NCBI GenBank assembly: GCA_964345475.1 | Contig: CAYFQW010000005.1 | Coordinates: 1 to 64,000 of the forward strand | DNA length: 64,000 bases | Source of the DNA: WRIS01 sp964345475 | GTDB lineage: Bacteria; Actinomycetota; Coriobacteriia; Coriobacteriales; Eggerthellaceae | Direction of reading: 5' to 3' | Shown: piece by piece, positions 52,337-62,309 of the stretch | How the letters are laid out: every line of letters starts with the position of its first letter | Numbering within the stretch: position 1 is the first letter of the stretch | Made by a program: the position numbers and the translations under genes | Notes under the pieces: generated by a model | What the model was told of the DNA's origin: nothing | Seen by the model: the letters and a program-made list of their open reading frames with translations, nothing else | The model's database searches: none

Positions 52337-53622
52337 CAAGACTCCTGGCTCTTACCTGGGGCGTCAATAGTATCTTCACCCTTGAAAGCACTGAGCACTG
52401 TTTGCAGCTTCATGTCAATCTCACCGAACTCATCTGCTGCTTCGCTTCCCGCAACAATACCGCAGCCCGCATACACCCAGCCGATTTCCCCATCAAAAAC
52501 ACCCGTTCTCAGGCCGACCGAGACCTCACCATCACCAAGCGCATTCACATACCCGCAGGCTCCCGCATAAAAGCCGCGGTTATATGTTTCAATCTGCCTG
52601 ATGAGCATTAAGGCCTCGCCGACTGGGGTGCCGCCCACTGCAGGCGTGGGATGGAGCTGCTTCATGAGGCTGTTGAGGCTTACCCCTTCCATAACTTTTG
52701 CTTTTGCAGGCGTATGAAGATGCTGTACATGCTCCAAGGATAGTATTTCAGGCGTATGGGAGATTTCAACATCATAGCAATTCCTTAAAAGCACCTCCCG
52801 AATGAGATCAACGACGAAGGCGTGCTCTTTTAGGTTTTTTTCATCGTTCAACAGCTCTTCGGCAAGTTGCTGCTTCTCCTCTGTGCTAGAACCACAGCCC
52901 GTAGTGCCTGCAAGGCACATGCTTTCAACCTTGTTCCCCTTTTTTCGGACAAGCAGCTCCGGCGTACAGCCGCAGAAAAATACATCGCCATAACGATACA
53001 TTATGACCACCCCGCGAGAAGGACCGTCTATAAGGTTGACCAGAAGTTCTTTGGATGTAAACGCCTGTTCGGCTACGAGTTTTCGTCTTCTGGACAAAAC
53101 TACTTTTTCGACTTTTCCTTCAGAAATAGCAGCAAGGCCAAGCTTAACCTGTTCTTCCCAGAGCTTCGTATCATCCTCTTCTAGTACATAGGGAACGGAA
53201 ACGCGATTACGCCTCGGTGCCTGCTCGATTCGTTGAGCAAAACGTGAAACCCGTCCTCCGTACACAGGCCCTAAGCTATTTACCTGCAGAAATCTACCCT
53301 CATCGTTTTCAATGAGAATCACTTCGGGAAGCATGAGTTTAAGTCGGGGAAATGTTGCGAACAGCTCATCGCAAGGCTGAGGATTCTCGGCGTCAAACCG
53401 ATTAAAGGTAAAAAAGACAGGTGCTTCATGTATCGGCCCCTGTGTCTCAAATTCTAGCTCATGCAAAGAACCGATGGCGACACAGCGCCCCATCCCTAAG
53501 TATCTCGTTTTCTTTGCTTTGTCATAATATGCAAATTGGTCGGTAAACCCCTCTTGGAGCACACAGAATGCGTCGATGATATCATCTTCCACTTCCTGCG
53601 TGTACGAAAATACCTTGGTCAC
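52336..53622 (-). CDS. menF: Isochorismate synthase MenF
   Basis: 428 residues from a GTG with AAAGGATG upstream. Chorismate-utilising domain in the C-terminal 260 residues: KVVLSRRRKL, the LAGTTGCG segment, HLHTPAKAKV, LHPTPAVGGTP and ETYNRGFYAGACGYV. First gene of menF-menD-menH-menB-menEC, committing chorismate to menaquinone. menA and the final methyltransferase are not in the window. Confidence 0.93.
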   Translation of the reverse strand: MTKVFSYTQEVEDDIIDAFCVLQEGFTDQFAYYDKAKKTRYLGMGRCVAIGSLHELEFETQGPIHEAPVFFTFNRFDAENPQPCDELFATFPRLKLMLPEVILIENDEGRFLQVNSLGPVYGGRVSRFAQRIEQAPRRNRVSVPYVLEEDDTKLWEEQVKLGLAAISEGKVEKVVLSRRRKLVAEQAFTSKELLVNLIDGPSRGVVIMYRYGDVFFCGCTPELLVRKKGNKVESMCLAGTTGCGSSTEEKQQLAEELLNDEKNLKEHAFVVDLIREVLLRNCYDVEISHTPEILSLEHVQHLHTPAKAKVMEGVSLNSLMKQLHPTPAVGGTPVGEALMLIRQIETYNRGFYAGACGYVNALGDGEVSVGLRTGVFDGEIGWVYAGCGIVAGSEAADEFGEIDMKLQTVLSAFKGEDTIDAPGKSQES

Positions 53623-53809
53623 AAAACATCCTTTTCGTCGACTGAACTCACTACGTGCTCAAAAATTCCGTGCCCCGCCAATCGTACTCTACTCTTCAAA
53701 ATGAATCCGATAACAGGTATATTACTACTAGGTATTCTACCATCATTCTCTGCTCTTAAAAAAATCTCAGGGGATGAAGGGCGTCCAAGGATAGGAGTGG
53801 TGTTGAAAT

Positions 53810-54307
53810 ATGGGTAATACGCACAATGAAGTATCTGAGTCTGAGCTTATTGAGCAAAGCGAGAAGAAAAAATCGGCAGGTAAGCGTTTCCTTTCCGAAT
53901 TTGGTGAATTTATTAACCAAGGCAATGTGGTAGATCTCGCTATTGCTGTCGCTGTTGGTGCCGCATTCACTGCCATCGTAGATTCAATAGTAAGCGACTT
54001 GATCATGCCTTTGGTCTCATCCTTGCTAGGTGGCTTCGACTTTTCAAGCTTGGTCTTGGTTATCCCGCTTGGTGCCGGAGAGTCTGCCATTACCTATGGT
54101 AATTTTATCAATGCCGTTGTCCAGTTTATTATTATCGCCCTCGTTATCTTCTTCATTGTGAGGGGTCTCAATAACATGAAATCGCGTGCACGTACAGCAA
54201 AAGAGGAAATCGCCGCTCCAAGCTGTCCTTTCTGCATGGAAGAAATTAAAGAAGGCGCTACTCGCTGCCCTCACTGTACTGCCGAGCTTACTGAGCCAGC
54301 CGCCTAA
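53810..54307 (+). CDS. mscL: Large-conductance mechanosensitive channel MscL with C-terminal zinc ribbon
   Basis: 165 residues. The MscL core has an FLSEFGEFINQGNVVDLAIAVAVGAAFTAIVDSIVSDLIMP first helix, a periplasmic loop and a second helix (FIIIALVIFFIVRGLNNM). An unusual tail carries a zinc ribbon, CPFCMEEIKEGATRCPHC (C-x2-C...C-x2-C). MscL opens under osmotic downshock; the ribbon sits where the cytoplasmic bundle normally is. ATAGGAG lies upstream. Divergent from menF. Confidence 0.9.
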   Translation: MGNTHNEVSESELIEQSEKKKSAGKRFLSEFGEFINQGNVVDLAIAVAVGAAFTAIVDSIVSDLIMPLVSSLLGGFDFSSLVLVIPLGAGESAITYGNFINAVVQFIIIALVIFFIVRGLNNMKSRARTAKEEIAAPSCPFCMEEIKEGATRCPHCTAELTEPAA

Positions 54308-54339
54308 TCTTCTCTTGGCTGCATGCTGCCCATACCTTG

Positions 54340-54390
54340 GGACGTGTAGGTACAATGAACTTTCACTGAGGTCGTTTTACCTACACGTCC
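54340..54390. terminator. Hairpin between convergent mscL and ACT-domain genes
   Basis: Perfect 13-bp arms (54340-54352 and 54378-54390) with a 25-base loop, and no T-run on either strand. Same style as the hairpins at 35888 and 43650. Confidence 0.6.
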
Positions 54391-54421
54391 TTATCGCAGC
54401 GTTTTGCACATAGCTTTTTGT

Positions 54422-54691
54422 CTATAGCTTATACATAAATTGGAAGACATCTTCTCGCTGAATAGTAATTTGCAAACCGATATCCTCGCTGACCTTCCGA
54501 AGGTCTGCCTGGACGGTATTGAAGTCGGCCTGTTCAAGATCGAGGCTTACAAGCATTGTCATTGAAAATATCTCATTGAGGATAGTTTGGCTGATGTCGT
54601 CAATATTGACACCCCTATCGGCAAGGGATTTTGAGATGGCAGCAACGATGCCACTTTTATCTTTTCCTAAAACTGAAATGACGCATTTCAT
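54422..54691 (-). CDS. ACT-domain protein (UPF0237 family)
   Basis: 89 residues, a single ACT domain: MKCVISVLGKDKSGIVAAIS, DRGVNIDDISQTIL, FSMTMLVSLD. These stand-alone ACT proteins probably bind a small metabolite (amino acid) and act on an unknown partner. A ribosome binding site (GAAAGGAT) precedes the ATG. It lies 121 bases after exodeoxyribonuclease III on the same strand. Confidence 0.88.
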   Translation of the reverse strand: MKCVISVLGKDKSGIVAAISKSLADRGVNIDDISQTILNEIFSMTMLVSLDLEQADFNTVQADLRKVSEDIGLQITIQREDVFQFMYKL

Positions 54692-54812
54692 AGGGCTATC
54701 CTTTCGATAGAACTAGGCGAACTAGCTCCACATCATACATTTGAACGGGGCAATCCTCAAGGAGTATGCGCGAGGACGCCTTGCGTCTTTTTTGGCACAA
54801 TGCTTCTGGGTA

Positions 54813-55601
54813 TTAGAGCGCAAGTTCCAAAGAGACGGGACAATGATCGCTTCCCATGACTTCGGACTCAATCGAAGCCTCCGATATCTTCGGTGCAAGC
54901 GCATCACTTACCAGAAAATAATCGATGCGCCATCCTGTATTGTTTGCACGTGCCCTTGAGCGGTAGCTCCACCAGGAATACGCATCCGTCATATCCGGGT
55001 ACAAGTGTCGGAAGGTGTCGGTAAACCCTGCATCAAGAAGCTTGGTGAACTTCTCCCGCTCTTCGTCAGAAAATCCTGGATTCTGACGATTTGTATCGGG
55101 GTTTTTGAGATCAATCTCCTTGTGTGCCACGTTGAAATCGCCGCACATGATGACTGGCTTTGCTTGAGTCTTTTGCGCACCCAGAGGCAAGCTCGCCTCT
55201 TCGAGTCCTTTGCAAAAGTCTCGAAACGTATCGTCCCATTCCATGCGGTGATCAAGACGGGCAAGCTCTGGTTGGGAGTTAGGAGTATATACGTTTACGA
55301 ACCAAAATTCAGGAAACTCGAGCGCGCATATCCTACCTTCAGTATCGAGCTGGGGGCTCTCAAGAAGATGAAGCGATTGCAAAGGCTCTTCCTTTGAGAA
55401 CACGGCTGTGCCCGAATAGCCCTTTTTTTCAGCATAGCTCCAGTAGTTAGAATACCCTGGCAGATCGAGGTCTATCTGCCCTTCCTGCAATTTAATTTCT
55501 TGTAAAGCAAATACATCTGCATCAAATTGAAAAAATATGTCCTCGAAACCTTTTTTCATGACTGCACGCAGACCATTAACATTCCATGATACAAACCTCA
55601 T
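54813..55601 (-). CDS. xth: Exodeoxyribonuclease III (AP endonuclease)
   Basis: 262 residues, standard length. EEP-family motifs: SWNVNGLRAV, LQEIKL, GDFNVAHKEIDL, and a terminal WRIDYFLVSDAL...MGSDHCPV. It cleaves abasic sites and degrades 3' ends in base excision repair. AAGGAG precedes the ATG. Located 149 bases after purL on the same strand, with no purine link. Confidence 0.95.
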   Translation of the reverse strand: MRFVSWNVNGLRAVMKKGFEDIFFQFDADVFALQEIKLQEGQIDLDLPGYSNYWSYAEKKGYSGTAVFSKEEPLQSLHLLESPQLDTEGRICALEFPEFWFVNVYTPNSQPELARLDHRMEWDDTFRDFCKGLEEASLPLGAQKTQAKPVIMCGDFNVAHKEIDLKNPDTNRQNPGFSDEEREKFTKLLDAGFTDTFRHLYPDMTDAYSWWSYRSRARANNTGWRIDYFLVSDALAPKISEASIESEVMGSDHCPVSLELAL

Positions 55602-55750
55602 GGGATCTCCTTACCCATACGTGTAGCTACCCGAGCAGGGTTTCCAAGCTTGCTACTTGCGTTTCTGCATTCTTATACATGAAAGCTTTATGCTGCTGAG
55701 CTTTTCTTTCGCATGCTCGGTAACCCCGAATACGCCTTATCCTGTATCCT

Positions 55751-58045
55751 CTAATATTCCAAAGCCTGCTCAAGGCCTCCTTTGTAGGCCTTGCTCGCTT
55801 CTGCAAGCGAAACTTTAATCTTACCCTCTATCTCGATACCCTCTTCTGCTTCACGCACTTCACCGACAACCGAATACGGGAGTTTCGCCTCTATGAGTCG
55901 GGCGATAAGCTCAGCGGCATGAGTGTTGTCAACACTGAGCACGAAACGGGCCTGAGTCTCAGAAAACAAGGAGGAAGCAGCCGAAAGATCGTCGTCGAGG
56001 ACGATATAGGCTCCTGTGTTCCCCGCTATACAACACTCAGCAAGGGCAACCGCTATCCCGCCCTCGCTTATATCATGGGCGCTTGCTAGAAGGTTATCGA
56101 CAACCGCCTGACGAACTAAGGCGCTCGTATCGCGCTCCAGCTCAAGGTCGCAGACTGGACAGGTTCCGCGCTTTTCGTCAAAGAGCACGCTGAGATACTG
56201 ACTTCCCCCGAGCTCATCGGCAGTTTCTCCAATGAGGAATATGGTATCGCCTGACTTTTTAAACGCAGGGGTGGCATACGTTTTGAAATCGTCCATAACG
56301 CCTACCATTCCCAAAGTCGGCGTGGGATAAATAGCGGTTCCGAAGCTTTCATTGTAGAAACTTACATTCCCTGAAATAACCGGGGTCTCGAAATATCGGG
56401 CTGCCTCACTCACTCCGTCAATGGCCCGTTCGAACGTATAAAAAACCTCAGGTTTCTCAGGGCTTCCAAAGTTTAGACAATCTGTGAGAGCCGCAGGTGT
56501 AGCTCCTACGCAGGCTAGATTACGTACGCCTTCTGCTACTGCAATCTGTGCTCCGACAAAAGGATCCATCCAGCAGTATTGACCATTGCAATCGCTCGTC
56601 ATAGCAAGGCCTCGCTGGCTTACTTCATCTCTTCCAGGCAATCCGATGCGCATCACGGCAGCATCGGCGCCAGGAGCCAGCACGGTGGAATTAAGTGCTT
56701 GGTAATCAAACTGACTCCATACCCATTCTCTGGAGCAAATATTGGTACTCGCCAACAGAGTGAGCAAATGGCTCGAAAGAACATCCTGCTCGTCGGGTAG
56801 GCTCAAGCTGGAAGGGTCAAAGGCTTGTATTTCATCCAAATAGTCGGGACGCTTGCTTTCAGGATAATATAGAGGAGCATCCTCAGCCAGCTGTAGAGCG
56901 GGCATATCGGCAACGATTTGATCGTCTTCAGGAAGGTCGGAATCCTTCACAACAAATCGACCCGTATCAGTTATTTGACCAACAACCGAACATGCTACAC
57001 CCCAGTTTTGGCAAGTCTCTTCTACGATAGAAATATCTTCTGGTTTCACGACTGCGAGCATGCGCTCTTGGCTCTCGCTCACCATGATCTCAAAAGCCTG
57101 CATCTCCGCCTCGCGCTGCGGCACCTTACGCACATCTATCTCTATACCGACACCGCCTCGGCTTGCCATCTCTGATGCACTCGAGGTGAGTCCAGCCGCA
57201 CCAAGATCACCAAGGGCAACCAGCTTGCCTCCTTCTAAGAGCTCGAGACACGCTTCTATAAGAAGTTTTTCCGTAAAAGGATCCCCGGCTTGTACAGGAG
57301 GCCGCTTGTCCTCCATCCCTTCGTCAAAGCCCTGAGAGGCTAAAATGCTAGCTCCCCCGATTCCATCCCGTCCTGTTGAGTTTCCAAGCAAAACAACCAG
57401 GTTTCCTGGGCCCGATCCTACAGCACGGGTAAGATTTTCTTCCCTCATCAAACCAAGTGCAAAAGCATTAATCAGACAATTACCTTCGTAGGCCTTGTCG
57501 AAATAAACCTCCCCACCAAGGGTGGGAACTCCCAGGCAATTTCCATAGCCACCAATACCGGCTACTGCACCTTCAAACAAGTACCGTTGGCGGGGCTCAT
57601 CAAGCGTCCCGAAGCGCATGCTGTTCATGCAGGCCACAGGTCGAGCTCCCATAGTGAAAATATCCCGGACAACTCCCCCGACGCCGGTAGCAGCACCTTC
57701 GTAGGGCTCTATAGCGGAAGGGCTGTTATGGCTTTCCATTTTAAAGGCCACTGCCCAGCCTTCTCCTACAGATATAACACCTGCATTTTCCCCTGGCCCT
57801 TGCAGAACGTGGGGCCCTTCACTTGAAAACTTCCGCAACTGGGCACGAGAATGCTTATATGAGCAGTGCTCCGACCACATAAGCGAGTAGATATACAGCT
57901 CGGTCAGAGAAGGTGTTCTCCCTTGGGTCTCCACGACCTTTTCATACTCCTCGGCAGAAAGGCCGAGTTCTATGGCTGTGCGGGCCGCTACTTCTGGCTC
58001 AAGGGTTTCAAGGTGGTCACAGATTGGTTTGGCGATCTCTAGCAT
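55751..58045 (-). CDS. purL: Phosphoribosylformylglycinamidine synthase, small-type large subunit PurL
   Basis: 764 residues, the Gram-positive PurL form that works with separate PurQ and PurS. ATP and substrate motifs: SEHCSYKHSR near 57, MESHNSPSAIEPYEGAATGVGG, GRDGIGGASILAS, DLGAAGLTSSASEMA and the second-half SDCNGQYCWMDPFVGAQIAVAE. Makes FGAM from FGAR and glutamine-derived ammonia. Order purS-purQ-purL with short gaps supports one complex. Confidence 0.97.
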   Translation of the reverse strand: MLEIAKPICDHLETLEPEVAARTAIELGLSAEEYEKVVETQGRTPSLTELYIYSLMWSEHCSYKHSRAQLRKFSSEGPHVLQGPGENAGVISVGEGWAVAFKMESHNSPSAIEPYEGAATGVGGVVRDIFTMGARPVACMNSMRFGTLDEPRQRYLFEGAVAGIGGYGNCLGVPTLGGEVYFDKAYEGNCLINAFALGLMREENLTRAVGSGPGNLVVLLGNSTGRDGIGGASILASQGFDEGMEDKRPPVQAGDPFTEKLLIEACLELLEGGKLVALGDLGAAGLTSSASEMASRGGVGIEIDVRKVPQREAEMQAFEIMVSESQERMLAVVKPEDISIVEETCQNWGVACSVVGQITDTGRFVVKDSDLPEDDQIVADMPALQLAEDAPLYYPESKRPDYLDEIQAFDPSSLSLPDEQDVLSSHLLTLLASTNICSREWVWSQFDYQALNSTVLAPGADAAVMRIGLPGRDEVSQRGLAMTSDCNGQYCWMDPFVGAQIAVAEGVRNLACVGATPAALTDCLNFGSPEKPEVFYTFERAIDGVSEAARYFETPVISGNVSFYNESFGTAIYPTPTLGMVGVMDDFKTYATPAFKKSGDTIFLIGETADELGGSQYLSVLFDEKRGTCPVCDLELERDTSALVRQAVVDNLLASAHDISEGGIAVALAECCIAGNTGAYIVLDDDLSAASSLFSETQARFVLSVDNTHAAELIARLIEAKLPYSVVGEVREAEEGIEIEGKIKVSLAEASKAYKGGLEQALEY

Positions 58046-58104
58046 ATCCTTTATCCATTCATTCAGTCGGCAAACACACCGATACGAAGTTTTATAAAAA
58101 TGCC

Positions 58105-58788
58105 CTAAGCAAAGCGTCGGGCGATTGCTTCAAAGAATATTCTTCCTTGGGTGTTGCCCGATATACCATCAACCGCGCGCTCGGGATGGGGCATAAGGCC
58201 AAACACGTTGCCTTCTTTGTTGCAAATACCTGCAATGTTATCTCGAGAGCCGTTGGGAGCACTGTCAGGAAGTACGCTGCCATCGGCTTCGCAATACCTC
58301 AGGACTACTTGAGCGTTTTCGAGAAGCTGTTGATGATCCTCGTCACTGCATGCAAAATTGCCATTATGGTGGGCAATGGGGATACGCACAAGAGTATCTG
58401 CAGGCGCTTCGAGCCACTGGCAAGCTGATTCGTGAACTTTGAAGTGCGCCTCGCGGCAAAGAAACTTCGTGTTCTTGTTGCGCACAAAAGCTCCTGGAAG
58501 CAGACCTGCCTCAGTTAATATTTGAAAGCCATTGCAAATACCTATAACGGGCTTACCGCCCTCGGCAAATTCTTGCACTTTTTCCATTATCGGAGAATAA
58601 CGGGCGATTGCGCCTGGGCGCACATAGTCACCGTATGAAGAACCACCTGGCAGCACCAGCGCATCTATATCATGAAGATCCGTGTTCTCATGCCAGACAT
58701 ATTCCGCCTTGTAACCCATATACTCGAGGGCGTATAAGGCATCCTGCTCACAACTCGTCCCAGGAAAGCGTACTACTCCAAAATTCAT
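58105..58788 (-). CDS. purQ: FGAM synthase glutaminase subunit PurQ
   Basis: 227 residues, class I glutamine amidotransferase. GVVRFPGTSCEQDALYAL at the N-terminus, oxyanion GGSSYGDYVRPG, nucleophile Cys in GICNGFQIL, and the His/Glu pair in MPHPERAV. AAGGAG precedes the ATG. It supplies ammonia to PurL, whose gene starts 59 bases later. Confidence 0.96.
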   Translation of the reverse strand: MNFGVVRFPGTSCEQDALYALEYMGYKAEYVWHENTDLHDIDALVLPGGSSYGDYVRPGAIARYSPIMEKVQEFAEGGKPVIGICNGFQILTEAGLLPGAFVRNKNTKFLCREAHFKVHESACQWLEAPADTLVRIPIAHHNGNFACSDEDHQQLLENAQVVLRYCEADGSVLPDSAPNGSRDNIAGICNKEGNVFGLMPHPERAVDGISGNTQGRIFFEAIARRFA

Positions 58789-58803
58789 ATGCCCGAGCTC
58801 CTT

Positions 58804-59034
58804 CTAAGCCTTGATTTCGTAATTTTCAAGTATGGGGTTAACGAGAAGCTTTTCACACATCTCTTCGACTTGCTCAAGGCTTACGGAATCTTCCACCTCA
58901 AGCTGAATATACGTTCCTATTTTTACCTTGCCTAAGCCTTTATGTCCCAATTTTAAGAGAGCTGCCTTTGCTGTTTCTCCTGCAGGATCGAAAATACCTT
59001 CTTTGTTGCTGATACAAATTTCAAAGTTTTTCAT
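58804..59034 (-). CDS. purS: FGAM synthase subunit PurS
   Basis: 76 residues from the ATG at 59034 with GAGGAAAAAG upstream; an ATG at 59061 would add 9 residues with no similarity. PurS features: DPAGETAKAALLKLGHKG and SLEQVEEMCEKLLVNPILENYEI. It bridges PurQ and PurL. Fifteen bases before purQ. Confidence 0.93.
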   Translation of the reverse strand: MKNFEICISNKEGIFDPAGETAKAALLKLGHKGLGKVKIGTYIQLEVEDSVSLEQVEEMCEKLLVNPILENYEIKA

Positions 59035-59267
59035 TCTTTTTCCTCTAGTACGTAGGGCCAATGATTCTCAGCTTTTACCGATATGAAGCTATCCGACACA
59101 CAGCGAGCAAGTGACTCCATGTTCCTTTATCTTTGCTTCAGTGCCAGTTTACTCTTTCTTATGAGACGCTTAAACATTTTTTTTCAGCTTCTTCAGCTCT
59201 TCAAATTTTCTCGAGCACATATCCTTTTACACTTCTTGCGCCAGTGCGCATTTCTTAACTTGGTGCC

Positions 59268-59744
59268 TTATTTTCTTTTAGGCTCCTTAGTTGTTTTCTT
59301 CCTCATCTCTTGCTGGTATTCTTTCCTAATTTTTCGTATTTTGGTGAAGTCGATGAGTAAACCACCGATGATTCCTGCATACGCAAGGCCGAGGACAATA
59401 AAGCTCAAAGTCTCTTGGCCTGGTGCGATCCATCTCAAAAGAAACGCACATGCGGTACTTATGAGAGCTACGATAAGAGCAGCCCACCACAGTCTTTTCC
59501 ATTTTTTATATTCTGCCGTCGGAGGATTGTAATACTTCGCATCAAGCTCACGCTGCTCTTGTCGCTCGATTTTTTCAGCAGCCTTCTTCGCCGCCTTTTT
59601 TTCCTTAGGAGTTTTTTCTGCCGACTGGACACGTACGCTTGCTGCTGCTTTTGTTTTAGGTTTTGCGGATGCAGCGCTCTTGCGGGTTGTTCCCTTTTTT
59701 TCGTCGGCTTGGTATCTATCGTTCATTGGGCTTCGCTGGCTCAT
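59268..59744 (-). CDS. Small two-helix membrane protein, Lys/Ala-rich N-terminus
   Basis: 158 residues from the ATG at 59744 (AAGGAG lies 12 bases before it); a GTG at 59768 is possible. Not recognised. The N-terminal 80 residues are Lys/Ala/Glu-rich and probably a coiled or disordered cytoplasmic region (EKTPKEKKAAKKAAEKIERQ), followed by YYNPPTAEYKKWKRLWW and two membrane helices near 92-110 and 118-136, with a basic tail. It lies between purC and purS on the same strand, 76 bases after purC; no purine role is evident. Confidence 0.7.
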   Translation of the reverse strand: MSQRSPMNDRYQADEKKGTTRKSAASAKPKTKAAASVRVQSAEKTPKEKKAAKKAAEKIERQEQRELDAKYYNPPTAEYKKWKRLWWAALIVALISTACAFLLRWIAPGQETLSFIVLGLAYAGIIGGLLIDFTKIRKIRKEYQQEMRKKTTKEPKRK

Positions 59745-59844
59745 AGTTCTACTATTCTCCTTGTACACTCATTGCGCCTGGGATCGTTCGCCCCCGTGCT
59801 AGCTTTCTCGTATTCTAAGCCCTACCAAAGGTAGGCCCTGTCTC

Positions 59845-60717
59845 CTAGATTGCAAGCGGTTTACCCGTGATTTGCTCATACGCTTGCAGATATTTCTTGC
59901 TGGTTTCTTGAATAACCTCTGCCGGCAGCCGTGGCGGGACTCCCTGTCTATCCCAGTGTTCGTTCAGCCAGTCCCGTACGTACTGCTTATCATAGCTCAG
60001 TTGGTCGACCCCCTCCGTATAGTCAGCAGCTGACCAGAAGCGGGAAGAGTCGGGAGTAAGCACCTCATCAGCAAGTACGATCCTCCCGTCCACACGACCA
60101 AACTCGAATTTGGTATCCGCAATAATAATGCCCCGTCCCTCTGCATAGCTACGGGCCTTTTCGTATACCTCCAAGGATAGGTCGCGCAAAGCGCTTGCAT
60201 CCCCCAACCCAACAAGCTCAACAAGCCTCTCGAAGCTAATGTTTTCGTCGTGGTCGCCTATTTCAGCTTTAGTAGAAGGGGTAAATAGTGGGCTTTCAAG
60301 CTTTGATGAAACCTGCAGCCCCGGCGCCAATGAAATCCCACATACCGTACCTTTGGCTTCATATTCCTTTAGTCCACTCCCTGCTAAATAGCCGCGAACG
60401 ATGCATTCAGCAGGAAACATCTCAGCTTTTTTCACCAAGATAAACCTGTTCTTTAAATATTCTTCATACGGCTTGAATTCTTCAGGCAGATCGGCCGTAT
60501 CGGAGGAAATAAGATGCGTTTCGACTACCCCTTCAAGAAGTTCGAACCAAAAACAAGAAAGCTGGGTGAGGACAGCCCCTTTGTGAGGAATTTCATCTTC
60601 AAGTATAAAGTCGAAGGCTGAAATGCGGTCGCTTGCCACCATTAAGAGGCTATCGCCTACATCGTATATGTCACGGACCTTGCCCTGCACACTAGGCTTC
60701 ATGTCGATACCCGTCAT
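59845..60717 (-). CDS. purC: SAICAR synthase
   Basis: 290 residues. GKVRDIYDVGDSLLMVASDRISAFDF at the N-terminus, PAECIVRGYLAGSGLKEY, and IADTKFEFG. The long form, as in many Actinobacteria and fungi. Joins CAIR and aspartate. GGAAGG precedes the ATG. It begins 29 bases after the histidine kinase gene, so it may share that transcript. Confidence 0.95.
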   Translation of the reverse strand: MTGIDMKPSVQGKVRDIYDVGDSLLMVASDRISAFDFILEDEIPHKGAVLTQLSCFWFELLEGVVETHLISSDTADLPEEFKPYEEYLKNRFILVKKAEMFPAECIVRGYLAGSGLKEYEAKGTVCGISLAPGLQVSSKLESPLFTPSTKAEIGDHDENISFERLVELVGLGDASALRDLSLEVYEKARSYAEGRGIIIADTKFEFGRVDGRIVLADEVLTPDSSRFWSAADYTEGVDQLSYDKQYVRDWLNEHWDRQGVPPRLPAEVIQETSKKYLQAYEQITGKPLAI

Positions 60718-60746
60718 AGCATTCCTTCCACCAAGCTTTGATACGC

Positions 60747-62261
60747 TTATCGCTTGCTTTTCTTTTCCTTTGGTCTTTTTGTTCGTGCTTCCTCTTCATT
60801 ATACAGAGGTATGTAGACGGTGAATGTAGCGCCTTCGTTCGGCTTACCCTCTACATTAACCCACCCTCCGTGGCGGTCTACAATTTCTTTCACCACGGTA
60901 AGCCCCACCCCGAGGCCTCCAGATTCGCGATCGCGTCCAGAGTCAGCACGCCAGAAGCGCGAAAATACCATGCGGGCTTCCTCAGACGTCAATCCGATAC
61001 CTGTATCTTTAACCGATATCAAAGCCATGATATCGCCTTTACGCACTTGGATATCTATGTTTCCCCCTTCAGGGGTGTAGCGAACTGCGTTTGATATAAG
61101 GTTAGCAACCACTTGGCGAATCATATCAGCGTCTCCAGACACAAGCACTTCAGGCTCGGCGTGAAAACTCAATTCCAGACCCGAGTCGGCAACAAAAGCC
61201 TCGTGAGTTGCTACTATCGTAGAAATCAGCGTCCCGACATCGAGTACTTCCTTATTCATAGGAGTACTCCGATTTTCGAGCCGGGCGAGTCGAAGCAGGG
61301 CATCGACAAGTCTGCTTAAGCGCTCCACTTCGGAGTTTACCGTTTCTAAGCGCTCAACATCTGCTTCAAAAATACCGTCTATCATGGCCTCGACGGTAGA
61401 CTGGATAGCCATCAAGGGAGTGCGCAGCTCATGGGCGACATCAGTGGTCAAACGCCGTTCGAGCTTTCTATCTTTTTCGATCGAGTCGGCCATTTCGTCA
61501 AAGGTTTCGCCCAGGCGCGCAATTTCGTCGTCGCCTCGCAATTCTGTTCGAGCTGACATATCCCCGCCGGTAATAGCCTCTGCGGTTCTCATCATGCGAT
61601 TTATGGGGTTCACCAAATTGCGCGCGAACAGAAAACCAATGCAGAGTGCAAGGATTATCGCGAACACTGAGGCAAAAATCATGGCCTGGTATGAGTTGGC
61701 CCTAAACTCCTCATCTGCCTGAGAGAGAAGGGTGTCCGATCCATACACATACACCCTCACATAGCCTACCGTGATATCGTTCACCTTAATAGTTGCTATC
61801 CTTGTTTGGGCATTGGATGGCTCGGGCATCTTATTATACAAAAGCCCCGTACCGAACTGGATCGCAGCCGAATCCCAATCTGGAACTCTATCCTCCTGTC
61901 TATCGGGAGGAAGGCTCGTATCAATTTCGCTTGAGAATATCTGTACTCGAGTATTTTTATCGCTAATTAAGGTCTGTACATTTGAGATGGCTTTGTCTGA
62001 AGTCAGGCTGCCTGTTTCTCGATAGCCCTTAGACACCTCTACTGAAATCTGCGAGGCGAGCTCTTGCATGTTCTTGTTTGTGTAGGTCTTAAAATGCTGA
62101 TCCCATACGAAAGAAAGAACCCCTATGGTCACGAGAGCTGTCAGCGCTGCTATCGCGGCAAAGGACATGGTCAATCGAGTAGAATACGATAGGTTAGACC
62201 ACCGCAATTTTTTTCTTTTGGGATTGTGGTCTTGCCTTGCCTTTTGTTTGCTATTATCCAC
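60747..62261 (-). CDS. Sensor histidine kinase with HAMP domain
   Basis: 504 residues from a GTG. TM1 about 32-52, an extracytoplasmic sensor of about 135 residues, TM2 about 190-213, HAMP 214-266, HisKA with the phosphorylated His277 in DVAHELRTPL, and HATPase with N-box NLISNAVRYTPEGG, KDTGIGLT and GGLGVGLTVVKEIVD. Partner of the response regulator upstream (117-base gap with two hairpins). Signal unknown. Confidence 0.92.
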   Translation of the reverse strand: MDNSKQKARQDHNPKRKKLRWSNLSYSTRLTMSFAAIAALTALVTIGVLSFVWDQHFKTYTNKNMQELASQISVEVSKGYRETGSLTSDKAISNVQTLISDKNTRVQIFSSEIDTSLPPDRQEDRVPDWDSAAIQFGTGLLYNKMPEPSNAQTRIATIKVNDITVGYVRVYVYGSDTLLSQADEEFRANSYQAMIFASVFAIILALCIGFLFARNLVNPINRMMRTAEAITGGDMSARTELRGDDEIARLGETFDEMADSIEKDRKLERRLTTDVAHELRTPLMAIQSTVEAMIDGIFEADVERLETVNSEVERLSRLVDALLRLARLENRSTPMNKEVLDVGTLISTIVATHEAFVADSGLELSFHAEPEVLVSGDADMIRQVVANLISNAVRYTPEGGNIDIQVRKGDIMALISVKDTGIGLTSEEARMVFSRFWRADSGRDRESGGLGVGLTVVKEIVDRHGGWVNVEGKPNEGATFTVYIPLYNEEEARTKRPKEKKSKR

Positions 62262-62309
62262 TGACTCGTATCTTACCTACCAAAATCTTGCTCGATGCCC
62301 CATAGATTC

